64,000 nt of DNA, taken from positions 98,168,384 to 98,232,383 of the forward strand of contig NC_034410.1 of NCBI RefSeq assembly GCF_002078875.1, written 5' to 3'. Shown here piece after piece: positions 39,601-48,345 of the stretch. The stretch is from Numida meleagris. Taxonomy: Eukaryota; Chordata; Aves; Galliformes; Numididae. Position 1 is the first letter of the stretch; the number at the start of each line of letters is the position of its first letter. A model generated the notes under the pieces. That model saw only the letters and a list, made by a program, of their open reading frames with translations. It was not told the DNA's origin and searched no databases. Position numbers and translations under genes: made by a program.

Positions 39601-42600
39601 AGAATAAACCCCCTCAGTTACCACTTAGACCGTGTTATATTGATGAAGCCATGCAGTTAGACATTAAACTGGTATTCTAATTCAAGTAAGCAAAAATACT
39701 GAATTATTATACACAATACAACAATGTATTAGCACACAAATGATAAAAAGACTTAAGATGCTTAAAAACCCTACATCAGCTGGCAATCAGACGCTTTGGA
39801 AAGGTGACCCATGGAGAGAAGCTTGATGTCCACACAGCCCAATAGGTGTTTGGACAAAATGACTAAGAGCCAGAGGCACCCACTAAAGAACAAGTAGGGG
39901 TAGGCATCAAAGAGGTGGAGGTGCAAGGTGCAGAAATAGCTAACTTCTAGATATAATCCTGATTTCTATTAGTTAAAGACTGGCTATATGCCTCAGGGTT
40001 TCTGGACACCCAGATCCGTGACTAATACATTTTTGTGTCCTGCTTAATGCCGACTGCTGAACTGGTTCCACAGTGAGATTATATGCAGTGTGAAACAGTG
40101 TTTTCTTTCTTTGGGTTTCAGCTTGCTACTGCTACCTGCTACATTAAATGAATATTCCCTGTCACTGTAGAACAGGAAGATGCTTCCAATCTACCTTCTC
40201 TGACTCACTTAGTAGTTTTAAATTTTGTTGTCACTGCCTTTTCATTTATCTGCTTTCTAAAGTAAACTATCATAGTCTTTTTAAATCTCTTACCACAGAG
40301 GAGATTTTAAGGGCCTTCATTTTTATTCTGCCTGTGACTGATCCTGGTTCAGCAATACACTGCTTGAAACAAGGCAATCCAAACAATAATTGTATTCCAG
40401 CTTTGACTGAATGAATGCTATTACAGATAATCAGAGAGGAAATGGACTAATTTCAGACTGTTCTGTAAAACAATTTGTCTATACACTCATTGTTCCTCTT
40501 GCAGCACTGGTGTTAATGGCATGCTCATCTTCTCACTCTATCACCTCTTCTTGATGCAGTTGGACTGCAGGTAGATTGATAGACACCAGTTTACTTCACT
40601 TTGACAGTTTGATACACAAAAAAGAGAATTACAGGCTTGGTTGGTCGGGGCAAGTGAAAGAGCCTACACAGGTGCCACCTCTGACTTCATGGTCAACTGC
40701 CTTGCCTCTTCACAGAGCTCTACAAAAACGTCTGCCTCTAAAAATACACCTTTGTGTTAGGCTGGTGTTTGACCAGTCCTGTATGCCATGAAACAGATCG
40801 TAGATGCAGAAAGGATCAGAGTGGAGACAGGATGTCAGGCTGTTCCGTTCCTCCTCCATCAGTTTTGATCGTGAGCCCTCCTTTCATTTCTGTGTGCCGC
40901 TGTCCTAGCCACAACCATTCACGTTTCATTTTCTTAATTATTTTCATTTTGGCTTTTGTCCTGACAAAGAGTTTCCAAGAATTTTGTTTTTAATCAAACA
41001 TGGTTTTCATGATGCAATGAAAGATAGTAAAGTAGACACGTAATTCTGTCTGTTTACCAGCCACCCTTGTGACTGTTTTCTCTGGCTTTTTCCCTTTTTC
41101 TGTTCCAGCCACTCACAAACAATAGACCAATCAGAAAAACTCTCAAGAAGTTTATGAAAATAAGCTAAAGTAAGAGCTAATAAACCTATACTGTTTTTAA
41201 AAATAGTACTTTTATAGTCATAGCTACTCATACAGCAGGGTCTTGACACTGTTGCTGATCCTGCTCCATCAGAAGATAAACAGATAATAGAGAAGACCCA
41301 CTGGCTGGTAGTTTTCTTTTGCTCTCAGAGGCTGCTAGAAAAGATGTGTGCCTTTTTTTTTGATATAAGCCCAAATATCCCAAACTTATAAACTTCCACA
41401 TTGATTCTCAGTGTTTTGATCCTTGGCAAGGAGTATTAACCTATTAGTATCTTAATAGAACTCATGATTATTTCCAAGATTTATAATCTTAGACTGAATA
41501 TATTACTGAAGTTAATAGCTAGAAAAAGAACTCCCTGCTTGTGTGAGGGTGTTTGTACTACATAAGTGTTTAAAATAACAATATAAAGGTAAATGAAGTG
41601 TGGAGATGTATTATATTTTACATTGCAGTCTCATTTTTAATTCAGGACAGAGAGGAAAAAATCAATGCAATGTAATGAGGTAAAATCAGATGAAGGATAA
41701 TATGGAACTACAGCATAGTTTGCATTGGTGTGAAGATTTAGCTGAGCAGTGACGAGAGCAACAGAAAAGTTTTTGAGAACTGGTAAAATAGGTTCCTGCA
41801 TTTCCTGGTCCTCCTAACTTAACTGACTTGGTAGCTCACAGGTTTGCGACTTTACCCTGATGCTGGGTACAAGTTAGGGACACATCGTTCACAATGATAA
41901 TTGCATGAGGGAGACACCATGATATTCACAATCTCATCTTGTGCTGGAGAGCCCAGAACTGGACACGCACTCCAGGTGCGGCCCCACCAGTGCTGAGTGG
42001 AACAGAAGGGTCACATCTCTTGATCTGCTGGTGATATTTTTCTTAACATAGCCTTGTACCAGATGCTGCAAATTATTACCTTATTCCAAACACATTACAA
42101 AAAAGAGGAAGGGGAAATGTTAAGGCAACAGAATAAAGAAGTGAAAGAAGTAAAACCTTCAACATAATGTATATAAGCGATCAGTGAGTTTTAACAAGTA
42201 AGGAGGGTGAACAGTGTAGGCATCTTTATATTCAGACTCATCTCTAATCTCTCCTTGAATCAATCTCAGAGAAAGAGGCAGCTACCAAACTTTTGCTAGC
42301 ACAAAATGATATCTATCTAAAAACTGCTTCAAGACTTTCATAACTTCTGCTTTATATCCTACCAAAAGCCAGAAAGTGGAAAATTCCAATATATTAATTG
42401 AGCTTTTCTGCCCTTTAATGGGTTTTGGTTTAGATTATTAAATACTGGAGATAAAGTTTTCTTATAGTGCTTCTATTTCCTGACTCAAACTAATCTGGAT
42501 TTTAATCTTGCTCATACTAGGGAAAGAGAGAAAAGCATCAGCAAAGAGATCAGGAAATGCTAAGGTGTGGAGAAGAAGTGGTGTTTATGTGCTTACCATC

Positions 42601-42805
42601 AGCAGGTTTGAACTCCAAGAGCGTTGCTTCTTCAGGCCCATCTTCGCTGCTCTCCTTGATGCTCTCCACTTCGCACCAGAAGTCCTCCATGGAGGTGCTG
42701 TCCATGGAGGCCTGGGAGTTGGAGCGAGTGAATGCTGGAGGATTTGTTGGCACTGACTCGTTGGAAAGCATCCTGTTAATTCTTCGGCAACGAGGAAGAG
42801 ATTTT
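12526..42805 (-). CDS. ARHGAP28: Rho GTPase-activating protein 28 (14 coding exons, span with introns)
   Basis: RhoGAPs bind Rho-family GTPases in the cytoplasm and speed GTP hydrolysis, switching off actin and stress-fibre signalling. The 14 exons listed below join without a frame break; from the ATG at 42771 they give 614 residues. Residues 1-213 are a family-specific N-terminus ([37 protein letters not shown]). The RhoGAP domain covers about residues 268-470, with the arginine finger in EGILRVPGS (R316), a conserved lysine in [15 protein letters not shown] (K355) and the asparagine of MIVAPNLF (N437). The C-terminus ([40 protein letters not shown]) is shared with ARHGAP18 and ARHGAP28. N-terminal wording and the LAMA1 neighbour favour ARHGAP28. 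The human protein is, as I recall, 729 residues; this model lacks its first roughly 50 residues and two internal stretches. Confidence 0.93.
12618..15248 (-). other. ARHGAP28: ARHGAP28 intron (N-M) with CR1 insertion
   Basis: 2631 bp. It carries an 800-bp CR1 copy (13736-14540) in the antisense direction to the gene; the remainder is unique sequence. Confidence 0.9.
13736..14540 (+). mobile_element. CR1 LINE, 3' part (end of reverse-transcriptase ORF plus 3' UTR)
   Basis: 5'-truncated copy of CR1, a non-LTR retrotransposon of birds. An open frame from 13764 to 14129 encodes the last part of ORF2 (words [55 protein letters not shown]); a second frame from 14243 to 14458 carries [11 protein letters not shown] and [20 protein letters not shown]. 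The frame changes near 14100 and about 14200, so the copy is dead. The 3' end TGATTCCATGATTCTGTGATTCTG is the CR1 tail. Confidence 0.95.
15249..15313 (-). CDS. ARHGAP28: ARHGAP28 exon M (65 nt)
   Basis: The acceptor CTCTCCTAG and donor GTAGGT frame 65 nt, phase 2 to 1. It reads [20 protein letters not shown] and IG. Human has RLYEIGGNIG at the same place. Short, and recognised by the GGNIG word together with the exact phase fit to exons L and N. Confidence 0.9.
15314..15952 (-). other. ARHGAP28: ARHGAP28 intron (M-L)
   Basis: 639 bp, A+T-rich; a T run at 15339-15350. No gene or repeat element recognised. Confidence 0.85.
15953..16077 (-). CDS. ARHGAP28: ARHGAP28 exon L
   Basis: The acceptor ATACCTGCAG and donor GTGGGT frame 125 nt, phase 0 to 2. 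It reads [20 protein letters not shown], then [20 protein letters not shown]. [24 protein letters not shown] is a hallmark of the C-terminal region shared by ARHGAP18 and ARHGAP28. Confidence 0.95.
16078..18611 (-). other. ARHGAP28: ARHGAP28 intron (L-K)
   Basis: 2534 bp of unique sequence. Human has about 14 further residues between the parts coded by exons K and L; I searched for a small phase 0-0 exon here and found none I could support. Confidence 0.8.
18612..18755 (-). CDS. ARHGAP28: ARHGAP28 exon K (basic linker)
   Basis: The acceptor CATTTAG is at the upper end; the donor is the unusual GTGTGA. 48 codons, phase 0 to 0. It reads [20 protein letters not shown], then [17 protein letters not shown]. 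Human has VPSFLITQVRRMNEA and KLLRRKTLERE. Strongly basic. A stop follows two codons beyond the donor, so the exon must end here or earlier. A long open frame on the opposite strand (18707-19219) overlaps it. Confidence 0.92.
18756..19439 (-). other. ARHGAP28: ARHGAP28 intron (K-J)
   Basis: 684 bp, unique. Largely covered by the long antisense open frame 18707-19219 (+), which has no recognisable protein content. Confidence 0.85.
19440..19637 (-). CDS. ARHGAP28: ARHGAP28 exon J (end of RhoGAP domain)
   Basis: The acceptor GTTTTTCCAG and donor GTAAGT frame 66 codons, phase 0 to 0. It reads [20 protein letters not shown], then [20 protein letters not shown] and [15 protein letters not shown]. 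NKMxLxNxSxIxAPNLF holds the conserved asparagine (437) that helps bind the GTPase. This region is a little nearer the general subfamily pattern than to the human ARHGAP28 sequence I remember. Confidence 0.95.
19638..21444 (-). other. ARHGAP28: ARHGAP28 intron (J-I)
   Basis: 1807 bp of unique sequence without recognised elements. Confidence 0.85.
21445..21527 (-). CDS. ARHGAP28: ARHGAP28 exon I (RhoGAP domain)
   Basis: The acceptor GTTCTTAG and donor GTGAGT frame 83 nt, phase 1 to 0. It reads [20 protein letters not shown] and then EANRDTAK. QALHLLxMLLPxANRDT is the typical helix of RhoGAP domains in this subfamily. Confidence 0.95.
21528..22853 (-). other. ARHGAP28: ARHGAP28 intron (I-H)
   Basis: 1326 bp, A+T-rich, no recognised element. 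Confidence 0.85.
22854..23016 (-). CDS. ARHGAP28: ARHGAP28 exon H (RhoGAP domain)
   Basis: The acceptor ATCTTTCAG and donor GTAGGT frame 163 nt, phase 0 to 1. It reads [20 protein letters not shown], then [20 protein letters not shown]. LLKxFxRELPxPL is the second signature of the RhoGAP fold; its lysine (355) is conserved. A second donor GTAAAA lies 4 nt on and would break the frame. Confidence 0.95.
23017..26158 (-). other. ARHGAP28: ARHGAP28 intron (H-G)
   Basis: 3142 bp. Contains the AT/AC microsatellite at 24452-24531 and A-rich runs near 25398-25500; otherwise unique. Confidence 0.85.
24452..24531. repeat. AT/AC-rich microsatellite
   Basis: Imperfect alternating purine-pyrimidine run with ACACATATGTGTACATATATAT, TATATATAGATATATTTATA and CACACACACATATATC units over about 80 bp. 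Confidence 0.8.
26159..26236 (-). CDS. ARHGAP28: ARHGAP28 exon G (arginine finger)
   Basis: The acceptor CTTTTTCAG and donor GTATTT frame 26 codons, phase 0 to 0. It reads [20 protein letters not shown] and then SASRVK. The arginine in GILR (residue 316 of this model) aligns with the catalytic arginine finger of RhoGAPs (usual form GIFRVSGS), so the domain should be active. Confidence 0.95.
26237..27504 (-). other. ARHGAP28: ARHGAP28 intron (G-F)
   Basis: 1268 bp, unique, no recognised element. Confidence 0.85.
27505..27596 (-). CDS. ARHGAP28: ARHGAP28 exon F (start of RhoGAP domain)
   Basis: The acceptor TTTTTAAG and donor GTGAGT frame 92 nt, phase 1 to 0. It reads [18 protein letters not shown], then [15 protein letters not shown] and VPLIFQK are the usual opening words of a RhoGAP domain. 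Only a 114-bp intron separates it from exon E. Confidence 0.95.
27711..27876 (-). CDS. ARHGAP28: ARHGAP28 exon E
   Basis: The acceptor is CTACTGCAG and the donor the weak GTACTG; 166 nt, phase 0 to 1. It reads [20 protein letters not shown], then [20 protein letters not shown] and [15 protein letters not shown]. This is the well-conserved stretch just before the RhoGAP domain in ARHGAP18, 28 and 40. Confidence 0.95.
27877..31306 (-). other. ARHGAP28: ARHGAP28 intron (E-D)
   Basis: 3430 bp. Apart from the CAA repeat near its upper end (31236-31270) it is unique sequence with no supported exon. Confidence 0.85.
31236..31270. repeat. (CAA)n microsatellite
   Basis: About eight uninterrupted CAA units followed by an A-rich end, 37 bp below the donor of exon D; on the gene strand it is a (TTG)n run inside the intron. 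Confidence 0.9.
31307..31464 (-). CDS. ARHGAP28: ARHGAP28 exon D
   Basis: The acceptor TTATTTTCAG and donor GTAAGT frame 158 nt, phase 1 to 0. It reads [20 protein letters not shown], then [20 protein letters not shown] and [16 protein letters not shown] and KKED match EELSFEVS and KKED of human ARHGAP28; the rest has diverged. Confidence 0.92.
31465..33482 (-). other. ARHGAP28: ARHGAP28 intron (D-C)
   Basis: 2018 bp, unique; a short (TA)n run lies at 32796-32812. Confidence 0.85.
32796..32812. repeat. (TA)n microsatellite
   Basis: Short perfect TATATA run of about 17 bp. Confidence 0.8.
33483..33570 (-). CDS. ARHGAP28: ARHGAP28 exon C
   Basis: The acceptor CTATCAG and donor GTGAGT frame 88 nt, phase 0 to 1. 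It reads [20 protein letters not shown] and then QKPVWKSVS. Human ARHGAP28 has a similar ETIPVLPVHSNGS...PGQPV segment. It joins exon B in frame, but human has about 55 more residues before this point, which I could not find here. Confidence 0.85.
33571..39070 (-). other. ARHGAP28: ARHGAP28 intron (C-B)
   Basis: 5500 bp, the largest intron between placed coding exons. Human ARHGAP28 has an extra segment of roughly 55 residues at this point; I found no convincing exon for it here. A TTTTA repeat lies at 35498-35522. The stretch 36290-37330 is less A+T-rich than its surroundings and holds a 141-codon open frame (36906-37331 +) of unknown meaning, probably chance. Confidence 0.8.
35498..35522. 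repeat. (TTTTA)n microsatellite
   Basis: About five TTTTA units in a row inside the C-B intron of ARHGAP28. Confidence 0.85.
39071..39288 (-). CDS. ARHGAP28: ARHGAP28 exon B
   Basis: The acceptor CCTCCACAG is at the upper end, the donor GTAAGT at the lower; 218 nt, phase 1 to 0. It reads [20 protein letters not shown] and then [20 protein letters not shown] and [14 protein letters not shown]. These are the most conserved words of the N-terminal region shared by ARHGAP18 and ARHGAP28. Confidence 0.96.
39289..42596 (-). other. ARHGAP28: ARHGAP28 intron (B-A)
   Basis: 3308 bp, with one CR1 remnant at about 41950-42055; otherwise unique. Confidence 0.85.
41950..42055 (-). mobile_element. CR1 LINE fragment
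   Basis: The + strand words GCCCAGAACTGGACACGCAC, TCCAGGTGCGGCCCCACCAG and TCTTGATCTGCTGG are the reverse complement of the CR1 ORF2 end (compare CTCCAGGTGAGGCCTTGCCAG at 54411-54431). About 105 bp, diverged. Confidence 0.8.
42597..42805 (-). CDS. ARHGAP28: ARHGAP28 exon A (contains likely start ATG at 42771)
   Basis: The acceptor CTTTTCAG lies just above 42805 and the donor GTAAGC below 42597. The whole exon is open: it reads [11 protein letters not shown] before the ATG and [20 protein letters not shown] after it, then [16 protein letters not shown]. The ATG at 42771-42769 has A at -3. Human ARHGAP28 has [17 protein letters not shown] here, so in the long isoform this methionine is internal; in a short isoform it starts the protein. 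The exon ends in phase 1. It is rich in S and E and probably unstructured. Confidence 0.93.
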
Positions 42806-45573
42806 CTGAAAAGAGACAGCGATGAAAACTAAAAATACTTTACTTTTCTAACATACAGACTAGACATGCAGCTAGGGCTTCAAATGTGACTGTACCAGGA
42901 AGGCTGGGAACAAGATGTTGGAGGCAAAGTGCACAGTTCTGGTGGTCTTCGTCATCTCTGTTGCTCATAAAAGTCATGACTGGAGATGTGTTTTCATCTA
43001 ACAGTCTCTCTCTTTAATGACTTTTAATGCTTTACACCCTAGAGGGGAATTTAAGAGATGCAATTTCTATTTCTAATACTGCTACTCATCTAATGAAACA
43101 GTGAAAAAGCATTTTAACTTCTTTGTGCCTCAGCTTTTCTTTCTTTCTCTTCCTGGTTTGCTTACTCACTGAAATACTTTGGGGAAAAATAATCAGACTT
43201 GGGAACACTGAAATATATTACAAACTCATCTTGTCCCCACTAACCGTGCATATTATAAACAAAAATATGAAAAACCTGAGATATTTTAGTACAGAAGAAG
43301 AATTACTTTTTCTGTTTGAAAATTCTGTTTAAATTTTTTAAACAACTTTAAAATAAATAAAATATTAAAAATATTTGTCTTAGAAGTGAAATTAAAAGTT
43401 TTAGGACAAACAGAAGATTTCGATTTTGGATTGTTGGTAAACCAACAAACTTGTCCCTTGTTTCTCTGTTCTTGTCTTTTCCCATTGTAAATTCATACAG
43501 CTGAAGACAGTTATATAATTTCACAGAAAATTTTATGAAATACCCACCACAAAGTCTTATCATCTAACTTTGTTCTGTCACATTATTACAGCTGCAATAC
43601 TGTAAACAGCTTTTGCAAGTGTAATTACAGTAATTACAGTAAAAAGTAATACAAACCACCACAATATTTGTACAAAGGAGTCAAGAGGTAACATAATTAT
43701 GACTAGAGAGCTAGACTACAGGAGTTAATGGAAAATTATGTCATAAGGTCTTCTGGCCTTCACTTATCTGAATTAATTCAAATGCAGTTTCCCTTTCTCT
43801 TCCTTTCCTTTATGGCATCATCCTGCCAACAGCCCTTTGTTTAAAACCACAAACATCACTTTTACTCCATTAAAAAAAAAAACGCTTCCTTTTCAGTATT
43901 TTCCTCCTTATCCAAGGTCTCATAATAGATGTACAAACACCACACTATATGATGAAGCTGACTAGACCTGTGGTCCCGGGGCCTGCTCCTATCACTTGGG
44001 TGGACACAGGCAGTTCCTTCCATGCTACTGCTGAGCCCAGACACAGCAGGGGGTAACACGGACAATTTGGATGCAAACCTGCCTGTGTGCTACTAGCCAG
44101 CTGCCAAGAAGCAAAGCTTTCAGATGGGTGACCAAACTTCAGCAGACAAAAATATGCTGTTGTGCTGTGGAGACAAATATCCTCCAGGAAGAGAGGTGCC
44201 ACCTTCAGTGCTTTTATCTTCTCTTCTCACAAACAGCAAGTGACTGTTTTTAAGCACAACACTGAAACTGTTATTAATTAGGATGAGCCCCAGTCATGGA
44301 AAGTGAGAAGAATTTGTGACACACATGTGCTTAAAGCTATTGGATGCTTTCCACACAGTCTCCTGCGGCGGGGACGTGAGCTTTTCAGTGTTTGTTCAAC
44401 AAGACTCAGGTGACTGACGTACCCACCAATAAACCATCGCTGCAGTGGGTATAGGGTCTGGGATCTTTTTGTCTGGATTCACATTTCTCTCTTCCCTACT
44501 TCAGCACCAGCAAAGAAACAAAACTGCGGGCCTCACAGATACCATGAGTATTGCGCCAAGTGTCCTGAAGCAGAGATGTTAACTAGGAGAATCCGAACCC
44601 CTGAGAAGCAGCCAGCAAAATTATGCAGTCAGTGGGGAGAGGGCTGGGATGGGGAAGCAGTCCTTGCTAGCCAATTGCTCACTGCTATGAGAAGTTTTGC
44701 TCCTTTGTTTGAGAGGTGATAGCGAACACAAATAAGGAAAAAGGCAAAGCTTCCTGGCACTCTCAAGGCCTTTGGGGCCCCTTTCCACTCAGGGCTGTGC
44801 AAGGAGAAAGCCTATGCCAAGGGCTGGTGTCCCTCCCCCGTTTCCTCTGTAGCCTGGAGCTCTGCCTGAGCCCCCCACACTGCTGCTCACTGTGTATCGA
44901 TACCAGTCTTGGCCTAAAGTTTTGTTAAAAAATAAGCCTGCACATCTGCTGTAGAGCACAGCCCAGAGCAGCAGTCGCAGAAATAACACTCTCGCTGTGC
45001 TGGAGTCAAAGGCATGCTGGGATGAGCACAGATTTTCCCTTTTTGTTTTCACTTTGCTGCCTCCCATCACTTAGTCATGGTCAGGGAATTTAAACACTTC
45101 CTGCCCTCCCAGTGTGAGTCTTGACCATGACCCTTGTGCTCTTCGGGCACCACACCAGACTGATCCCTGGGCTTTGACTCCATCAGCACTTCTAACAGCT
45201 AACTCAAACCAAGGCTTTTCATTTCACCATATTAGGAAGAAAGAGGCTTGGTGAGTTGTTTCTTTTCTCCTCACAGTGAGTTCTGTAATATTACCGTACC
45301 AAAAAGCTAAATGCAAAACAGATCACGGAACATGGCAACAACTGCTGTGACAACCAGCTTTACCAAATACGTCAAAGGTTACTGGGTAATTAACATGTAT
45401 TTACAACAATATTAAAAGTATGGAGCTTATTTTGAAAATCAACTGAACAAAGTCTCCTGAGAATCTCATATTTGAAACTTGTTATCTCCGCCCAGATTAA
45501 ATCACAGTGTAAAATTCCTGTAACAAGAAAGATCAGGCAGGTATGGTTTATTCTTATTGGTAAACAACTGATG

Positions 45574-45608
45574 CGTCAGTGGCATGGAAGACCCCCATCT
45601 ACAACAAG
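45574..45608. repeat. 35-bp dispersed sequence, copy 1
   Basis: Starts CGTCAGTGGCATGGAAGACC and ends ATCTACAACAAG. It agrees at 33 of 35 positions with the stretch 48311-48345 in the same orientation. Flanks are unlike. Family unknown to me. Confidence 0.75.
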
Positions 45609-48310
45609 CTTGCTTCCAGGTGGTCTGGTACAATTCTTCTCCAGTTATTCTCAGTCTCATGTTCTGGAAAAGTTCTCTAGCTGCCATTTTGACCCATATA
45701 CCTGGAGCTTCTGTCCTGGAGGAAGTGGTGTTGTTTTATGTGATAATAGCAGTTGTCTTCACTTCCTCCACTCAAAGCTGTTGAAAACAGTTTCAGGAAA
45801 AAGGAAAGAATTCCTACTGAGGAAACAAAGCATATTCCTCACTGCTTTTAATTCATTCTTGGAGGACACAACGAGTACTGACTCAGCATGCCTGTCTCAG
45901 AAATAGCTCAACAAGCCCAGGTTGCCTGTCACTTGGGAACTCTGGTAGCAGGAAACCTATGTTCCTTATATCTTTCTCACCCTTGAGGCTTTCTGGTTTG
46001 TTTGCCCTTTTCCTTAGTGTCTATAGAGAAGTTTACAAGGATAATTTTTTTTTCTACTAAGCCAAGTCTGTTGTTCTTACAGAAAATTTGAACAGCAGTC
46101 TCGTTAGACAAGGACCAATCGCAAAGCTCATGCTCCATTTCCTCTGGTCTCTCACACACACAGGCAGTGGTGAGCTAATGTGAATGGCTGACTAAAACTG
46201 AATGCAGGAGGGGTCTCAGATCCTGGCTTCCTAGATGGAAAACACTGGTAGAAAAAGATGAAACACCAAACAAAAATTACAGTGACTCCACTGAGGTGAA
46301 ACTGTTTTCAGGATGTAGTTATAAACAAAACAAAACAAAAACCCGTGCAGACACAAACCAAAATACTTGAAAACAAAAGAAAATGAAAGAAGGGAAAAGT
46401 ATACTACAATGGTCAGTGTTATCAAAGAACCCTTCTGTTGCTGGGCATCAGTCACACAAGAAAGGGTTGAAGAGTGCCAGTAGGGAAAAACATGATGGTA
46501 TCGCGTAGAGAGCGTTTTTGCAAAGAAGTGGGGTGTTTCCATGGGACACAAGGAAGCTGATTCAACTGCGTGTGACTCTAGTTTGCAGTTTTGTTGTGTT
46601 TGTATTGCTGATAAAATGCAAGAGCAAAGCAGGCCCACTAAACGTATTATTTATGTTCTGTATATCGAGCAGTAGTGAGCTGTTGGGGGTCTGCCAGCAC
46701 ACTCTGATTTCAGGATAGCCATGGTAAATCCAATAAGCACTTCTTATCCTATCCCCAAAGCAGAGGTTAGTCACACTGCATGAAGAACTGGTTCAGTGAC
46801 ACCTAATGATTGCTCATGGGCTGACTAATGAGAAAGCTAGGCTTGTGTTTTCAGTTTAATTAAGTAATGGGTGGTAAAGAATCCATAAAACAGACAGAGA
46901 GCAATAAAGCCACCTTGTAGTTAAAACAAGCATTTAATCCTAGTTTACACAGAGACAGGACATCTTATTCTTCTGGATCATTATGTTTGATTTAATTCAG
47001 TGAGTCCTGAATTAAGTTCATCACAATTAGTCACATCCACAGGAAAGGGGAAGATGCAGGAAACAAATTATCCTGGCCATTTGGGCACCAAAAGCCACCT
47101 TTTCATATTGCAATCATTCTATCAGTGTACCCACTCATTCCAGTGAAGTCAGTAGTGCCAGAATAACACAACAGCAGCAGAGTACTTTGTTGTTGTCTGT
47201 CCCCAATCTTTCTGTCTTACAGTTTATCATAACTATTAATCAACTTCTGACAAAATAAATAATTACTCTCTTTCTCCTTAACTCTTCTTGAATGTAAAAA
47301 GGGAGATAGTACCTTGCATTGGCAGGGAAACAACATTTCTTCCTCGTAGCTAAGAACTATGTTTTTGTCTGTTCTGAATTTTTAGGAAGCAGTCATGTAC
47401 CAGTGTTTCCTTTTTCTTTTTTCCTCAAATGTGTAAAAGCTCCAGGCAGAGTATTTCCAGCAAATGGAAATACTACCTCTGTGCACAGTTCATGGCTTGT
47501 TTTTAGCCAGCACTCTTCCCCCAAATCTCTTGTCTTCTGCTTCCTTCCTGCTGACCCAGTTTGCTGTCTGCTTGCTTCCTTCTCTTTGTGCTCAGTGGCT
47601 TCTAATCACAGAGAGGGGTATATCTCAGGCAACATCCCTCAACTCCATCTGCTTACTTCTGTTTCTGATTATCTTGCAGATGTTAGGAAAAATGTAGGCA
47701 GTGGACCTTAAAGTTTCATCTTTCTTTCCCTAACATCTAGCATTTAACCTACCATGCTCATTATTTGCACTGAGGTGTCACAAGCCTCTATTGCAACAGA
47801 GTCTTTGAGTGAGATGCAAAATGCAACTTAATTTCAGTGGTATTTTTTTCATCCTGTTGCCTAGCAGAATTCTAAAATCATATTAATCTCATTGGTCTGT
47901 TACAAAGCTCTGTTTGAAAATAAGCTGAGCTATCACATTACGGTATCAGCTACAGTCAGTACTTTGTATGCCTTTGTATTCCACAAAACATTCTGCAAAT
48001 GATACTTCTGTAAATGATTAATTTTATTTCCAAAGATCCTTTTTATCTCTGAAAACACTTTTTTTTGGACCAAAAAGACTTGTTTAACAAGTCTTAGGAT
48101 TAAAGATTTAATAGAGAAAAAACTTATAAGATTTAAAGGACTTGCAAGACATAAAAGGGTTTTCTTTATTTATTCATAACTCATCTTCAGTTCATCAAGG
48201 TGCTAGCTGCAGTCAGGACATTCAGCTTTGAAGCCTGCATGTCAGTGTTACCTGCAGCATCTGAAAATGCATTTCACCTTGTCTTCTTCAGCTCTCTGAC
48301 GCAACGTTTT

Positions 48311-48345
48311 CGTCAGTGGCACAGAAGACCCCCATCTACAACAAG
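48311..48345. repeat. 35-bp dispersed sequence, copy 2
   Basis: Starts CGTCAGTGGCACAGAAGACC and ends ATCTACAACAAG; 33 of 35 positions equal to 45574-45608. The sequence on either side differs from copy 1. Confidence 0.75.

Noticed and set aside
44560..45200. Possible CpG island or promoter
   Set aside because: G+C is raised only modestly and CpG dinucleotides are few; no exon was found beside it.
45472..45906. 144-codon + strand open frame
   Set aside because: No motif, no conserved neighbour, mixed hydrophobic and S/F/K content as expected by chance; it only happens to include one copy of the 35-bp sequence.
46231..46638. 135-codon - strand open frame with hydrophobic stretches
   Set aside because: The F/L/V-rich part is a translation of A-rich DNA (ACAAA runs) on the other strand; not a membrane protein gene.
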